From positions 1 through 27,539 of the forward strand of contig CAXGAP010000013.1 in NCBI GenBank assembly GCA_964008075.1: a stretch of 27,539 nt of DNA, written 5' to 3'. Below are positions 1 to 8,210 of this stretch, one piece after another (within the stretch, counting starts at the first letter, position 1; each line of letters opens with the position of its first letter). The stretch is from UBA724 sp964008075. GTDB taxonomy: Bacteria; Bacteroidota; Bacteroidia; Flavobacteriales; Flavobacteriaceae. Both the position numbers and the translations under genes were made by a program. The notes below the pieces were generated by a model. The model saw only the letters and a list, made by a program, of their open reading frames with translations. It was not told the DNA's origin and did no database searches.

Positions 1-2
1 GC

Positions 3-443
3 TTATCTCTGTCCAGTATCGCCATTCAGAAAAGCATAAAGGCCAATCAACCTTCGAATGAGAAAAGCAAAAGAGATCAGGAAGTTGGGCAAGAGCGTTT
101 GGAAGCTGCATGGAAACAATTGTCTTCGAAACTGGAATCTGAGGGTGAGTATAACCTGGCTGCACTTTTGAACCTTGACACTCCAAGATTAAAAAATATA
201 ACAGAAATTCATCTCAATTTCCCAAACAAAACCAACAAAGTTGAGCTTGAGAGCGAAAAAGGAAAGGTGTTAGAAGCCTTGTGGGATCAACTAAAAAATG
301 ATTTGCTAACAATTGTGATTAAAGTGAATGAAGAAGAGCAAAAAAACTATATCTATACGCCAAAGGACAAATACGAACAAATGGTTAAAATCAACCCCGT
401 AGTTGATGATATTCGAAAGGAATTTGATTTGGATCTAAATTAA
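3..443 (+). CDS. dnaX: DNA polymerase III subunit gamma/tau, C-terminal end (5' truncated)
   Basis: The reading frame is open from the left edge, so only the C-terminal 146 or so residues are present. DnaX is the clamp-loader subunit of the replicative polymerase; its N-terminal AAA+ ATPase part lies outside the window. What is visible is the Bacteroidota-type tail: a short polar linker, a helix beginning near LEAAWKQLSSKLESEG, an alternating strand/helix region, then a Tyr-x-Pro-Lys-Asp-Lys-Tyr stretch and an ending in NPVVDDIRKEFDLDLN. I recognise this domain from Bacteroidetes DnaX proteins; no catalytic motif is visible to confirm it. An internal ATG at position 99 is not the true start, because coding similarity runs upstream of it. 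miaE follows after 5 nt. Confidence 0.72.
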   Translation, partial: LSLSSIAIQKSIKANQPSNEKSKRDQEVGQERLEAAWKQLSSKLESEGEYNLAALLNLDTPRLKNITEIHLNFPNKTNKVELESEKGKVLEALWDQLKNDLLTIVIKVNEEEQKNYIYTPKDKYEQMVKINPVVDDIRKEFDLDLN

Positions 444-448
444 ACATC

Positions 449-1030
449 GTGCTAGGACTACAGCTCTCAACCGACCCTCGCTGGGTGGATATTATTGAAA
501 AAAACATTGAGGAAATTTTGGTTGATCATGCCTATTGCGAACAAAAAGCAGCAAGTACAGCTATTTCTTTTATCATTGGCTTTCCAGAAAAAACCGAACT
601 GGTAAAAGCCATGATAGATATGGTTAATGAAGAAATGAGTCATTTTAAAATGGTACATGATCTTTTGATTGAGCGAGGTTATACATTGGGACGAGAGCGT
701 AAGGATGAATATGTGAATCAATTGATGCAGTTTTTTCCAAAGGGTGGTAGTAGAGTGGATCATTTGGTGCATAAGTTGCTTTATGCGGCATTAATTGAGG
801 CGCGTAGCTGTGAGCGTTTTCGATTACTTTCAGAGAAGTTGGAAGACAAACAGTTGGCTCGTTTTTACAAAAAGCTGATGATTAGCGAGGCGAATCACTA
901 CACCATGTTTTTACAGTTTGCTCGAACCTACGGCGGAAGAGAAAAAACCGATAAAAAATGGAAAGCCCTAGTAACCTTTGAAGGGATACTGATTAAAAGC
1001 TTTGGCAAAAAAGAAACGATACATGGGTAA
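449..1030 (+). CDS. miaE: tRNA-(ms2io6A)-hydroxylase MiaE
   Basis: A 193-aa non-heme diiron monooxygenase that hydroxylates the isopentenyl group of 2-methylthio-N6-isopentenyladenosine at tRNA position 37, acting after MiaA and MiaB. The diiron ligand pattern of the ferritin-like fold is complete: Glu31 (CEQKA), Glu62 and His65 (NEEMSHF), Glu117 (IEARSCERF), Glu147 and His150 (SEANHY). The start is GTG, 5 nt after the dnaX stop; it gives the family-typical N-terminus (LGLxLxTDPRWV) and no upstream ATG is in frame. No Shine-Dalgarno sequence is visible, so translation may depend on coupling to dnaX. Length is normal for the short bacteroidetal MiaE form. Confidence 0.93.
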   Translation: MLGLQLSTDPRWVDIIEKNIEEILVDHAYCEQKAASTAISFIIGFPEKTELVKAMIDMVNEEMSHFKMVHDLLIERGYTLGRERKDEYVNQLMQFFPKGGSRVDHLVHKLLYAALIEARSCERFRLLSEKLEDKQLARFYKKLMISEANHYTMFLQFARTYGGREKTDKKWKALVTFEGILIKSFGKKETIHG

Positions 1031-1084
1031 CACAAAAACTCACTAAGAGATTTGGTAGCCCTAAAGAGTTATGGCATTTAACAT

Positions 1085-1106
1085 TCAAATGTAAACATTC
1101 ATTTGA
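1085..1106. other. weak inverted repeat in the 1031-1229 convergent gap
   Basis: The 199-bp gap between the convergent miaE and ppx ends holds a 7-bp perfect inverted repeat (TCAAATG / CATTTGA, 8-nt loop). It has no U-tract directly after either arm, so a terminator role is doubtful. A T-rich run at 1121-1127 lies further on. I see no convincing gene or RNA in the rest of this gap. Confidence 0.25.
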
Positions 1107-1229
1107 TTCCTTTGTCAAAACTTTTTTATATCAATTTGCAAAAGCGAAATAGATCTTTGATTTTCGTAAGTGATTTTTGGGATAAAGCTGAGATAAAAAA
1201 TTTTGTTGAATAATCTTATAACAAAAAAA

Positions 1230-2117
1230 CTATCCTTTCTCTTTATACAACAACTTTACCATCCCATCGGCAAGTCCGACTTTGGGCACGTGAATCACAG
1301 AAGAGTTGGAATACTTCATCCCCTCGAGGTATATCTTTGTTGCTTGTTCGATTACGTCTGCACGATCAGCGTTAAACCTAAAGTCAACCATCATCTGTTT
1401 GGGCCTCATCGATTGAAAGGTCTTGTGCTTCTCCTTGATAAAATCAAATGATAATGGCTCACCAAAACTATTGCCCGACAGCTTGAACAAGGAATTGATC
1501 GTACCCCCAGAGCCAAGAACTGACATCTCATCATAATCAGAAGTATTTTTGATGATCCAACTTTTATAAGATTTCCAAACTTTTTTGTCCATCATTTTCT
1601 TTAACAATCTCACTGTCCCGATTTTAAAGGATTTTGAAACAATAATCTTTCCATGACTGTAAACTGTTAACTCAGTACTCCCACCACCAACATCAATAAA
1701 CAAGTAGTTTTGATCTGGTCTAACAACCTTATACAAGTCAGTTGAGGCAATGACTTCTGCCTCTCGATGCCCATCAATAATTTCAATCTTAACCCCAGTC
1801 ATTTTTTGGATTTCAGCTGTGATATTCATCCCATTGTTGGCCTCTCGTAAGGCCGAAGTTGCATAGGCCAAATAACGATCAACCTTATGAACTTTCATCA
1901 ATAGCTTAAATGCCTTGATGGAATCTATCATTCGTTTTTTCTTTTTAGTTGAAATCTCACCTAGCACAAACGAATCTGAACCCAAGCGGATGGGCGCACG
2001 AACAATTGCGCTTTTTGTAAATAAAGGTTCTTCATTTTTACGTTGAATAATGTTCATGATTAACAACCGAATGGCATTGGACCCAACATCTATCGCAGCG
2101 TACTTTTTAACCTTCAA
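1230..2117 (-). CDS. ppx: exopolyphosphatase, Ppx/GppA family (short form)
   Basis: A 295-aa ASKHA-fold phosphatase that hydrolyses terminal phosphates of polyphosphate, or the gamma/5' phosphate of pppGpp, and so opposes PPK1 encoded just upstream. Visible motifs are the first phosphate loop AAIDVGSNAIRLLI (7-20), ATSALREANN (86-95), the acidic region DGHREAEVI (115-123) with the probable catalytic Glu119, the second loop FIDVGGGSTEL (140-150) and GSGGTINSL (202-210). It lacks the C-terminal HD-like domain of the roughly 500-aa E. coli enzymes, as is usual in the short form. The start is TTG, overlapping the ppk stop codon (TTGA); it is kept because it gives the conserved KKYAAID N-terminus. 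Substrate preference, polyP versus pppGpp, cannot be read from sequence. Confidence 0.88.
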   Translation of the reverse strand: MKVKKYAAIDVGSNAIRLLIMNIIQRKNEEPLFTKSAIVRAPIRLGSDSFVLGEISTKKKKRMIDSIKAFKLLMKVHKVDRYLAYATSALREANNGMNITAEIQKMTGVKIEIIDGHREAEVIASTDLYKVVRPDQNYLFIDVGGGSTELTVYSHGKIIVSKSFKIGTVRLLKKMMDKKVWKSYKSWIIKNTSDYDEMSVLGSGGTINSLFKLSGNSFGEPLSFDFIKEKHKTFQSMRPKQMMVDFRFNADRADVIEQATKIYLEGMKYSNSSVIHVPKVGLADGMVKLLYKEKG

Positions 2118-4177
2118 GAGAGCTTGTTTTTGTAATGGTTATACAAATCGATTTGCGTTCGTGATTGCTGGGCACTTGATTTTTTATACATATTTGGTAC
2201 CCTACTATTCAACAAGCGTGCTTTTACATTATCATTCCAAGTGATCGAGAAGGAGTCCAACAGGTCTTGCTTGATATCAGCATCATAAATTGGACAAGAC
2301 ACCTCAACACGATTGTCTAGGTTGCGTGTCATCCAATCAGCAGAGGAAATATATACAAAAGGGTCGCCATCGTTTTCGAAAACCATCAAGCGTGTGTGCT
2401 CCAAAAACTTATCGACAATACTGATGGTTTCTATGTTTTCACTCATACCCTTAACACCTGGTATTAGACAGCAAACACCCCTAACAATGAGTTGAATCTG
2501 TACCCCTGCCCGACTTGCATCATACAACTTTTCAATGATATTATAGTTTGTCAAGCTGTTCATTTTCAGTTTAATGAGTCCTTTTTTACCCTGTTTCACA
2601 TGAGCCATTTCTTGTTCAATCATCGATGTAAAAAAAGAAGAAGTTGAGTGTGGTGATACCACAAGATGCTTGTATTTGTTGATTCGATAACTGGCTTCCA
2701 AAAATCGAAAGACTTTATCCACTTCCTTTAAAATTGGCTGGTGAGAAGTAAACAGTGTATAATCTGTATAAATTTTGGCAGTATCCTCATTAAAATTCCC
2801 AGTACTGATAAAACCATAGCGCTTGAGATTGTCACCTTCAATGCGATGAACAACACAGATTTTGGAGTGGACCTTTAGCCCAGGAACGCCAAAAATAAGT
2901 TTTATGCCCTCCTTCTTCATTTCCTCTGCATAACTGATATTGGCCTCTTCATCAAAACGCGCTTGTAACTCAATTTGAACAGTTACACGTTTGCCATTTC
3001 GAGCTGCTTGAATTAGTGCACTTGCAACATTGGATTGTTTTGAAAGGCGGTAAATTGTTATTGATATACTCTTAACATTTGGATCAATGGCTGCCTCACG
3101 AAGAAATTTGACGAGATAAGAAAACGAATGATAAGGGGTGAACATCAATCGGTCTTTGAGTGCAATTTGTGAAAACAAACTCTTGTGCAAATCAAAATCT
3201 ACAATAAGCAGTGGTTCTTGTGTTTGATATTTTAAGTCAGGTCTACCCAAATCAGGAAACTTGATATAGTCTCTTCGATTTTGATATCGCCCACCTGGTA
3301 TGACACTGTCACGATTATCGATATCGAGACGATCGGTCAAAAGAGAGAGAGTGTCATCTGCTATTTCTTGGTCATAGACAAAACGAACTGCTTCTCCATG
3401 TGAACGATCTTTAACACTTTCGGCTACTTTCTCAATATAACTTTTCGACAAATCATCATCAAAATCAAGTTCGGAATCACGACTAAATTTAACCATATGT
3501 GCCTCGATACTATTGTGCTGAAAAACATCAAAAATTGTAGACAACTGTGTGCGAATAAGGTCATCGAGTAACATCAGCTGGGTTTTGCCATTTATAGAGG
3601 GTAAAACAACAAAACGCTTGAGCGATGAAGGGATTTCAATCAATGCAAATTGTATAGGGTCAAGAAATGGGTGCTTTTTAGCATCTAGCGCCATGCGAAT
3701 GGCTAAAAAGGCATTACTGTCTTTAATTCTAGAGATCGATTGGATGTTGTTCAGCATCAATGTAACCAGTGATGGTCCCACCTCTTGTGAAAAATAGGTG
3801 TTGATAAAACGCTGTTGTTCTTCATTGATTTGATCCTCTTTGAGGATGAAGATGTTTTCTTGTTCAAGGGCAGCGTGCAAGGAGTTGAGCGTCACCAAAC
3901 TTTGTTTTTGAAGCGCGATGGTTTTGCTAGTAATTTCTTTCAATAACACCTCAGCAGGTAGATCGCCAAACACCTTATTTTTAGTTTCTTCTAACCTAGC
4001 AATCCTTTTCACTGTGGCATAGCGAACTTTGTAAAATTCATCCAAGTTGTTCGAAAAAATACCAATAAATCGAAGTCGCTCAATCAGTGGAACGTTCTCA
4101 TCCTGAGCTTCTTGCAACACACGTGCATTGAAGTCCAACCAACTGATTTCTCTATTAACAAAATGATTTTTTGACAT
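2114..4177 (-). CDS. ppk1: polyphosphate kinase 1
   Basis: A 687-aa enzyme that reversibly transfers the ATP gamma-phosphate onto inorganic polyphosphate through a phosphohistidine intermediate. The N-terminus FVNREISWLDFNARVLQEA is the family signature. The autophosphorylated histidine is His437 in KVHSKICVV, and the second essential histidine is His594 in FLEHTRLMVFENDG. ISTGNFNEDTAKIYTDYTL (457-475) and SSADWMTRNLDNRVEV (611-626) are the two phospholipase-D-like core segments. Length is normal. The ATG directly abuts the stop codon of the SixA-like gene (TAGATG), and the ppk stop overlaps the ppx start, so the polyP kinase and phosphatase genes are co-transcribed and probably translationally coupled. 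Confidence 0.97.
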   Translation of the reverse strand: MSKNHFVNREISWLDFNARVLQEAQDENVPLIERLRFIGIFSNNLDEFYKVRYATVKRIARLEETKNKVFGDLPAEVLLKEITSKTIALQKQSLVTLNSLHAALEQENIFILKEDQINEEQQRFINTYFSQEVGPSLVTLMLNNIQSISRIKDSNAFLAIRMALDAKKHPFLDPIQFALIEIPSSLKRFVVLPSINGKTQLMLLDDLIRTQLSTIFDVFQHNSIEAHMVKFSRDSELDFDDDLSKSYIEKVAESVKDRSHGEAVRFVYDQEIADDTLSLLTDRLDIDNRDSVIPGGRYQNRRDYIKFPDLGRPDLKYQTQEPLLIVDFDLHKSLFSQIALKDRLMFTPYHSFSYLVKFLREAAIDPNVKSISITIYRLSKQSNVASALIQAARNGKRVTVQIELQARFDEEANISYAEEMKKEGIKLIFGVPGLKVHSKICVVHRIEGDNLKRYGFISTGNFNEDTAKIYTDYTLFTSHQPILKEVDKVFRFLEASYRINKYKHLVVSPHSTSSFFTSMIEQEMAHVKQGKKGLIKLKMNSLTNYNIIEKLYDASRAGVQIQLIVRGVCCLIPGVKGMSENIETISIVDKFLEHTRLMVFENDGDPFVYISSADWMTRNLDNRVEVSCPIYDADIKQDLLDSFSITWNDNVKARLLNSRVPNMYKKSSAQQSRTQIDLYNHYKNKLS

Positions 4178-4660
4178 CTAAAGCAATGATTTTGGACGAA
4201 TAATAGTGCAGTCACACTGTCCTACATTTGACCACGAAGATACGTCAAAATGAAAAATAACAGCAGTCGCAGTGGGGATATTGGATTTTGAAAAATTGCC
4301 AAACTTTTGTACGATAAATGCACAAGCATAGTTGTGTCCAAATGACATCACAGTGTTGAGCTCATCAGTCAATTTACGAACAAAATCAAGTACTTGCGCA
4401 CCATGAAAATCATAGAGTTCTTCTTCGATTTGAATTTCTTTAGTGGAAAGTCCCATTTCTGCAACCATCAACAAAGAGGTGTCGAAAGCGCGTTTGGCTG
4501 GACTGCTAAAAACCTGTTCGATATTTAGATTATAATTATTTAGTTCTCTACTCACCAATATCGCATCTCGAACCCCACGATCAGATATTGGACGTTCACG
4601 ATCTGGCAAATCTAGGGCCCATGAGGATTTTGCATGTCGAACCATGACCCATGTTTTCAT
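4178..4660 (-). CDS. sixA: SixA-like phosphohistidine phosphatase (histidine phosphatase superfamily)
   Basis: A 160-aa single-domain member of the phosphoglycerate-mutase-like histidine phosphatase superfamily, related to SixA, which removes phosphate from phosphohistidine in phosphorelay proteins. It has the RHG-type motif MVRHAKSSW with nucleophile His9, the SSPAKRAFDT segment (52-61) and the second catalytic histidine in FGHNYA (His109). The longest frame begins at a TTG at 4684, but the ATG at 4660 gives the standard N-terminus (MKTxxxVRHAKSSW) and forms an ATGA overlap with the pdxH stop, so I use it. Directly downstream is ppk1, whose mechanism involves a phosphohistidine. The real substrate is unknown. 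Confidence 0.88.
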   Translation of the reverse strand: MKTWVMVRHAKSSWALDLPDRERPISDRGVRDAILVSRELNNYNLNIEQVFSSPAKRAFDTSLLMVAEMGLSTKEIQIEEELYDFHGAQVLDFVRKLTDELNTVMSFGHNYACAFIVQKFGNFSKSNIPTATAVIFHFDVSSWSNVGQCDCTIIRPKSLL

Positions 4661-5295
4661 GGTGACAGGCGTTTTATGACCCAAGCAGATGATTTTTGTT
4701 TATACAACAAGCGATCATGAAGTCGGTTTGTGCGTCCTTGCCAAAATTCAATCGAATGAGGAGATACGACATATCCTCCCCAGTTTGTTGGCCTAGGAAT
4801 GGGTTGGTTTTTATACTGATACTTCAAGGATTTCAACCTCCTTTCTAAAGTAAATCGGCTTTCAATCACCTCACTCTGATTCGATACATGAGCTCCCAAT
4901 TGGCTACCCCTTGGACGAGATTGAAAGTATTGGTCAGATAACTCTGGTGGTAATTTTGTCGCTGTTCCCTGAATGATGACCTGACGCTCCATGCTCTGCC
5001 AAAAAAAAGAGAGACACACCTGATTGTGATGTTCGATTGATTGCCCCTTAGAGCTGTTGTAGTTGGTATAAAAAACAAAACCCTCATCTGACACTACCTT
5101 CAATAGCACAACACGCGATGCTACACCACCGCTTTGCTGCTGAGTACTGAGGGTCATTGCATTAGTCTCTTGTTCTTTCCCTTTACTTTGAACCTCATCA
5201 AACCAATCCCTGAAAAGGATGATCGGATTCGTTGGGACTTCAGACTCAAGCAACTGCCCTTTGGTGTACTGTTTTCTAAAATCGGATAGGTCCAT
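4657..5295 (-). CDS. pdxH: pyridoxamine/pyridoxine 5'-phosphate oxidase
   Basis: A 212-aa FMN enzyme that oxidises PNP or PMP to pyridoxal 5'-phosphate with oxygen, the last step of PLP synthesis and salvage. Family blocks are all present: RVVLLK (61-66), FYTNYNSSKGQ (75-85), SRPRGSQLGAHVSNQS (126-141), PRPTNWGGY (167-175), EFWQGRTNRLHDR (183-195) and the C-terminal RLSP. The start is ATG. It is the first gene of an operon with sixA (ATGA overlap), ppk1 and ppx; the metabolic link to polyphosphate is not obvious. A perfect -7-like element lies only 6 nt upstream of the ATG, so the transcript may have almost no leader. Confidence 0.96.
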   Translation of the reverse strand: MDLSDFRKQYTKGQLLESEVPTNPIILFRDWFDEVQSKGKEQETNAMTLSTQQQSGGVASRVVLLKVVSDEGFVFYTNYNSSKGQSIEHHNQVCLSFFWQSMERQVIIQGTATKLPPELSDQYFQSRPRGSQLGAHVSNQSEVIESRFTLERRLKSLKYQYKNQPIPRPTNWGGYVVSPHSIEFWQGRTNRLHDRLLYKQKSSAWVIKRLSP

Positions 5296-5300
5296 CAGTG

Positions 5301-5308
5301 CAAATTTA
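5301..5308 (-). promoter_or_regulatory. putative -7 element upstream of pdxH
   Basis: On the minus strand this reads TAAATTTG, a perfect match to the Bacteroidota TAnnTTTG element. No good TTTG -33 box lies at 19-21 bp. If used, transcription would start at or within a few bases of the pdxH ATG, giving a leaderless or near-leaderless mRNA. Confidence 0.35.
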
Positions 5309-5328
5309 ACTGTGAAAGTACAAAATCA

Positions 5329-6234
5329 TTAAAACTCTAAAGAATATCCATCATATGAAAGATCGACATGAGGGAAAATCTCAGCTGCTTCAGATTGGAA
5401 TTGCGTCAAATCTTTGTATCTAGATGAGTAGTGTCCTAGAATCAGTTGTTTGACATGAGCATCTTTTGCAATTTGAGCAGCTTGCTGCGCTGTTGAATGA
5501 AAAGTTTTCTGCGCCAACTCTTGATGATCGTTCAAAAAAGTTGCCTCATGGTATAATACATCAACTTGTTGGATTTGATCAATCATCTCTGGATGATAGG
5601 CAGTATCACTACAAAAAGCGTATGATTTTGGGGATCGTGGATCGTGCGTAAGCTCTTGGTTTGCAATGGTATTACCCTGCGCATCAATTACATCTTTTCC
5701 TTCTTTCAGGTTTCTCATTTGACTCTTATCAATTTGATGTTGTTTGACAGCCTCAGCGTTGATTTTTCGATCTTTTGGGGTTTCTCGAAATAAAAAACCA
5801 TTGGTATATACACGATGCTTAAGTGGAATGGTATGCACCTCTATTTCATCTTCTGCTAATAAACAAACAGATGATTTCTGTGTTAACTCGTGAAAGTGAA
5901 GGGGGTAATTTGTCCATGAGTTTGCCAGTGTAAGCAGTAAAGTAATTGCTTCTTTGATGCCTTTTGGTCCATAAATATGCAGGGGTACATCGCGACCCAA
6001 AAGACGAAAAGTTGAAATTAAACCTGGAAGTCCATAAAAATGATCCCCGTGAAGATGCGAAATAAATATATGTTTTATGTGAGCAAACTTGACTTTTTCT
6101 TTTCGTAAGAGCACTTGAGTTCCCTCTCCACAATCAATCAAAAACAGGTGCTTTTTTGTTGCTAGCAGTTGTGCTGTAGGTGCTTTATTGGCATGAGGAG
6201 TGGCAGAATGACAACCGAGTATTGTGAGTTTCAT
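5329..6234 (-). CDS. rnz: ribonuclease Z (tRNase Z)
   Basis: A 301-aa metallo-beta-lactamase-fold endonuclease that trims the 3' trailer of tRNA precursors. The zinc motif HLHGDH is at 60-65, with further metal ligands in PLKHRVYTNGF (His140), FCSDTAY (Asp210) and GHYSSRY (His268). The flexible-arm region (about 150-195, ETPKDRKINAEAVKQHQ onward) is typical of bacterial dimeric tRNase Z. Length is normal. The ATG overlaps the stop of the STAS-like gene by one base (TGATG), so its translation is probably coupled to that gene; this pairing of a STAS-like protein with Rnz recurs in Bacteroidota as I remember it. Confidence 0.96.
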   Translation of the reverse strand: MKLTILGCHSATPHANKAPTAQLLATKKHLFLIDCGEGTQVLLRKEKVKFAHIKHIFISHLHGDHFYGLPGLISTFRLLGRDVPLHIYGPKGIKEAITLLLTLANSWTNYPLHFHELTQKSSVCLLAEDEIEVHTIPLKHRVYTNGFLFRETPKDRKINAEAVKQHQIDKSQMRNLKEGKDVIDAQGNTIANQELTHDPRSPKSYAFCSDTAYHPEMIDQIQQVDVLYHEATFLNDHQELAQKTFHSTAQQAAQIAKDAHVKQLILGHYSSRYKDLTQFQSEAAEIFPHVDLSYDGYSLEF

Positions 6235-6575
6235 CAGTATCCTAAATCACGTTCAATGTCTTCAATTTCAATTGTATCAAAGGCTTCATTTATTGTTGGA
6301 ACAACATTTATTCCATTAGGCAGGAGCTTTAGCCCGAGAATACCAGTAACAACAACAAAAGACATATTGTTGAATTCTTTGTGATAAATCGCCAAATCAA
6401 CAAAATCCTTGATGTGCTTTGACAATATATTCTTCATTGGACTTAAATCCAAGATTATATTCTTAGAAGAAAAATTCTTGTAATTTCGTTTGATTTCATC
6501 ACGAAAAGAGCGTCCAATTGTATCTGACTGCTCATAGGTAATCGTTACTATTTTGTCTTGAATATCAATAATCAT
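6234..6575 (-). CDS. STAS-like domain protein coupled to rnz
   Basis: A 113-aa soluble protein with the strand-helix rhythm of a STAS (anti-sigma factor antagonist) domain: IVTITYEQSD, then NIILDLSPMKNILSKHIKDF (39-58), then MSFVVVTG (71-78), GINVVPTINEAFDTIEIEDIERDLG (88-112). Ser52 lies about where SpoIIAA-type proteins carry the phosphorylated serine, although the usual Asp-Ser-Ser motif is not kept. It sits between pyrB (ATGA overlap) and rnz (TGATG overlap). No anti-sigma kinase is encoded in the window. Some databases label such small proteins 'ribonuclease Z' by neighbourhood; it has no metallo-beta-lactamase motif. The function is unknown. Confidence 0.75.
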   Translation of the reverse strand: MIIDIQDKIVTITYEQSDTIGRSFRDEIKRNYKNFSSKNIILDLSPMKNILSKHIKDFVDLAIYHKEFNNMSFVVVTGILGLKLLPNGINVVPTINEAFDTIEIEDIERDLGY

Positions 6576-7501
6576 TGCTCAATTTTACTCGCCAATAGAT
6601 ACAAAATTGCCATTCGAACAGCAACCCCGTTTTGAACTTGATCAAGAATAATTGCGTTTTCAGAATCAGCTACGTCTGAGGAAATTTCAACCCCTCGATT
6701 GATGGGACCTGGATGCATGATCAAAAGCTCTTTATCTACCTTTCCTAACACTTCCTTTGTTATGCCATATTGCATGGCATACTCACGATTGGACGGAAAG
6801 AAACTCGCTTTCATTCGCTCGAATTGGACACGTAGTACATTAGCAACATCTGCCCATTGAAGGGCTTTTTTCAAGTTGGTTTCAACACTGATGCCCAATG
6901 AATCAATATGCTTCGGAATCAAAGTGAGTGGCCCACAAACCATAACTTCAGCACCCAATTTTTTGAGTGCAAAAATGTTTGATAAAGCAACCCTAGAATG
7001 AAGTATATCGCCTATAATTACCACTTTTTTCCCTCTGATTTCTCCCAATTTTTCACGAATCGAAAAACAATCTAAAAGTGCTTGAGTTGGATGTTCATGA
7101 GCACCATCTCCAGCATTGATAATGCTGGCGTTAACATGTTTGGACAAGAACATCGCAGCACCTGGGTTTGGATGACGCATAACAACCATATCCACTTTCA
7201 TAGAAAGGATATTGTTGACAGTATCAATCAAAGATTCTCCTTTTTTAACAGAGGAATTTGAGGCAGAAAAATTAATTACATCTGCTGAAAGTCGCTTCTG
7301 CGCGAGTTCAAAAGATAGTTTTGTTCTTGTGCTATTTTCAAAAAATAAATTGGCAATCGTTACATCCCTAAGAGAAGGTACTTTTTTAATCGGCCGATTG
7401 ATCACCTCCTTGAAGTGCGAAGAGATTTCAAAAATGAGTTCAATATCATCATCCGTAAGATATTTTATTCCCAATAAGTGAGAGACACTTAACTTACTCA
7501 T
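6572..7501 (-). CDS. pyrB: aspartate carbamoyltransferase catalytic subunit
   Basis: A 309-aa enzyme that condenses carbamoyl phosphate with L-aspartate, the committed step of pyrimidine synthesis. It carries the carbamoyl-phosphate loop STRTKLSFE (57-65; Lys replaces the more common second Arg), the 80s-loop lysine in SVKKGES (86/87), GDGAHEHPTQALLD (131-144) and the aspartate-side segment HPGPINRGVEI. Length fits the catalytic chain; no pyrI regulatory subunit is adjacent. It overlaps pyrR by 8 nt and the STAS-like gene by ATGA, so the four genes form one transcription unit starting at pyrR. Confidence 0.97.
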   Translation of the reverse strand: MSKLSVSHLLGIKYLTDDDIELIFEISSHFKEVINRPIKKVPSLRDVTIANLFFENSTRTKLSFELAQKRLSADVINFSASNSSVKKGESLIDTVNNILSMKVDMVVMRHPNPGAAMFLSKHVNASIINAGDGAHEHPTQALLDCFSIREKLGEIRGKKVVIIGDILHSRVALSNIFALKKLGAEVMVCGPLTLIPKHIDSLGISVETNLKKALQWADVANVLRVQFERMKASFFPSNREYAMQYGITKEVLGKVDKELLIMHPGPINRGVEISSDVADSENAIILDQVQNGVAVRMAILYLLASKIEQ

Positions 7502-8042
7502 TTGTCTTATTTATGATATATACAGCATCTTCTCCTTGCTCCTCTTGCCAATGCACAAGGACTTTCTCATCTGCAAAAGCATCAACCTGCCGACCCAAAT
7601 AGTCGGGCTGTATGGGTAAATGTCTTGAAAATCGCCTGTCGATGAGTGTGAGTAATTCGATCTCAGATGGGCGACCATAAGAATCGATCGCTGTCAAAGC
7701 AGCACGAACACTTCGACCAGTGTATAACACATCATCAATCAGCACCACTTTTTTGTTTTCAAGCGAGACATCCATCAGGTTTTTTTTGGCAGATAGCACT
7801 TTTTTAGATCGTCTAAAGTCATCTCTAAAAAAAGTAATGTCGAGAAACCCATGTTCAATTGCCTCCAGATGATCTTCTTGTTTAAGAATGGATAGGAGTC
7901 GTTTGACCAAAACAGCACCCCTTGGCTGTATGCCTATGAGAATGGAATTTGAAAAATCTTGGTGTTTTTCGCGAAGCTGACAAGCTAAGCGATTAAGGAT
8001 GATTTGAATTTCTTTAGTATCGAGGAACAATCGATTACTCAT
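7494..8042 (-). CDS. pyrR: PyrR-type uracil phosphoribosyltransferase / pyrimidine operon regulator
   Basis: A 182-aa phosphoribosyltransferase-fold protein. The PRPP loop VVLIDDVLYTGRSVRAA is at 99-115, preceded by the GIQPRGAVL segment near 37-45. In Bacillus-type bacteria PyrR binds pyr mRNA and causes UMP-dependent attenuation, and it also has weak uracil phosphoribosyltransferase activity. It is first in the operon and directly followed by pyrB, consistent with a pyrimidine role. I see no anti-terminator/terminator pair in the short leader before it, so here it may act only as an enzyme or regulate elsewhere. Confidence 0.93.
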   Translation of the reverse strand: MSNRLFLDTKEIQIILNRLACQLREKHQDFSNSILIGIQPRGAVLVKRLLSILKQEDHLEAIEHGFLDITFFRDDFRRSKKVLSAKKNLMDVSLENKKVVLIDDVLYTGRSVRAALTAIDSYGRPSEIELLTLIDRRFSRHLPIQPDYLGRQVDAFADEKVLVHWQEEQGEDAVYIINKTNE

Positions 8043-8057
8043 CCAATATTATTTGCA

Positions 8058-8065
8058 CAAAATTA
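8058..8065 (-). promoter_or_regulatory. putative promoter -7 element for pyrR-pyrB-STAS-rnz
   Basis: The minus strand reads TAATTTTG, a perfect TAnnTTTG match, ending 16 nt before the pyrR ATG. The -33 region is weak (TTTCG at about the right distance). The 168-bp divergent gap 8043-8210 serves both this operon and the asparaginase gene. Confidence 0.5.
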
Positions 8066-8161
8066 GGAAATTAAAATGAATTATAACGAAAGGAAAGATT
8101 GGATCACTATTTCGAGTATTTGAGTTCCATCACAAGTTTTAAAAAAATATGCTCCTCAACC

Positions 8162-8191
8162 TTTGACTTCTTAAGATAAATTTTAATTTAG
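8162..8191 (+). promoter_or_regulatory. putative promoter for the lipoprotein asparaginase gene
   Basis: TTTG at 8162-8165 and TAATTTAG at 8184-8191 are separated by 18 bp. This is a near match to the Bacteroidota TTTG-N19-TAnnTTTG promoter with one mismatch in the -7 box, located 20 bp before the ATG at 8211. Confidence 0.45.
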
Positions 8192-8210
8192 TTCATCTAA
8201 AACCAAAATT

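Noticed and set aside
1203..1451. Plus-strand ORF of 82 codons across the 3' end of ppx
   Set aside because: It mostly mirrors ppx coding sequence in another frame, has no recognisable domain, and ppx is well supported on the other strand.
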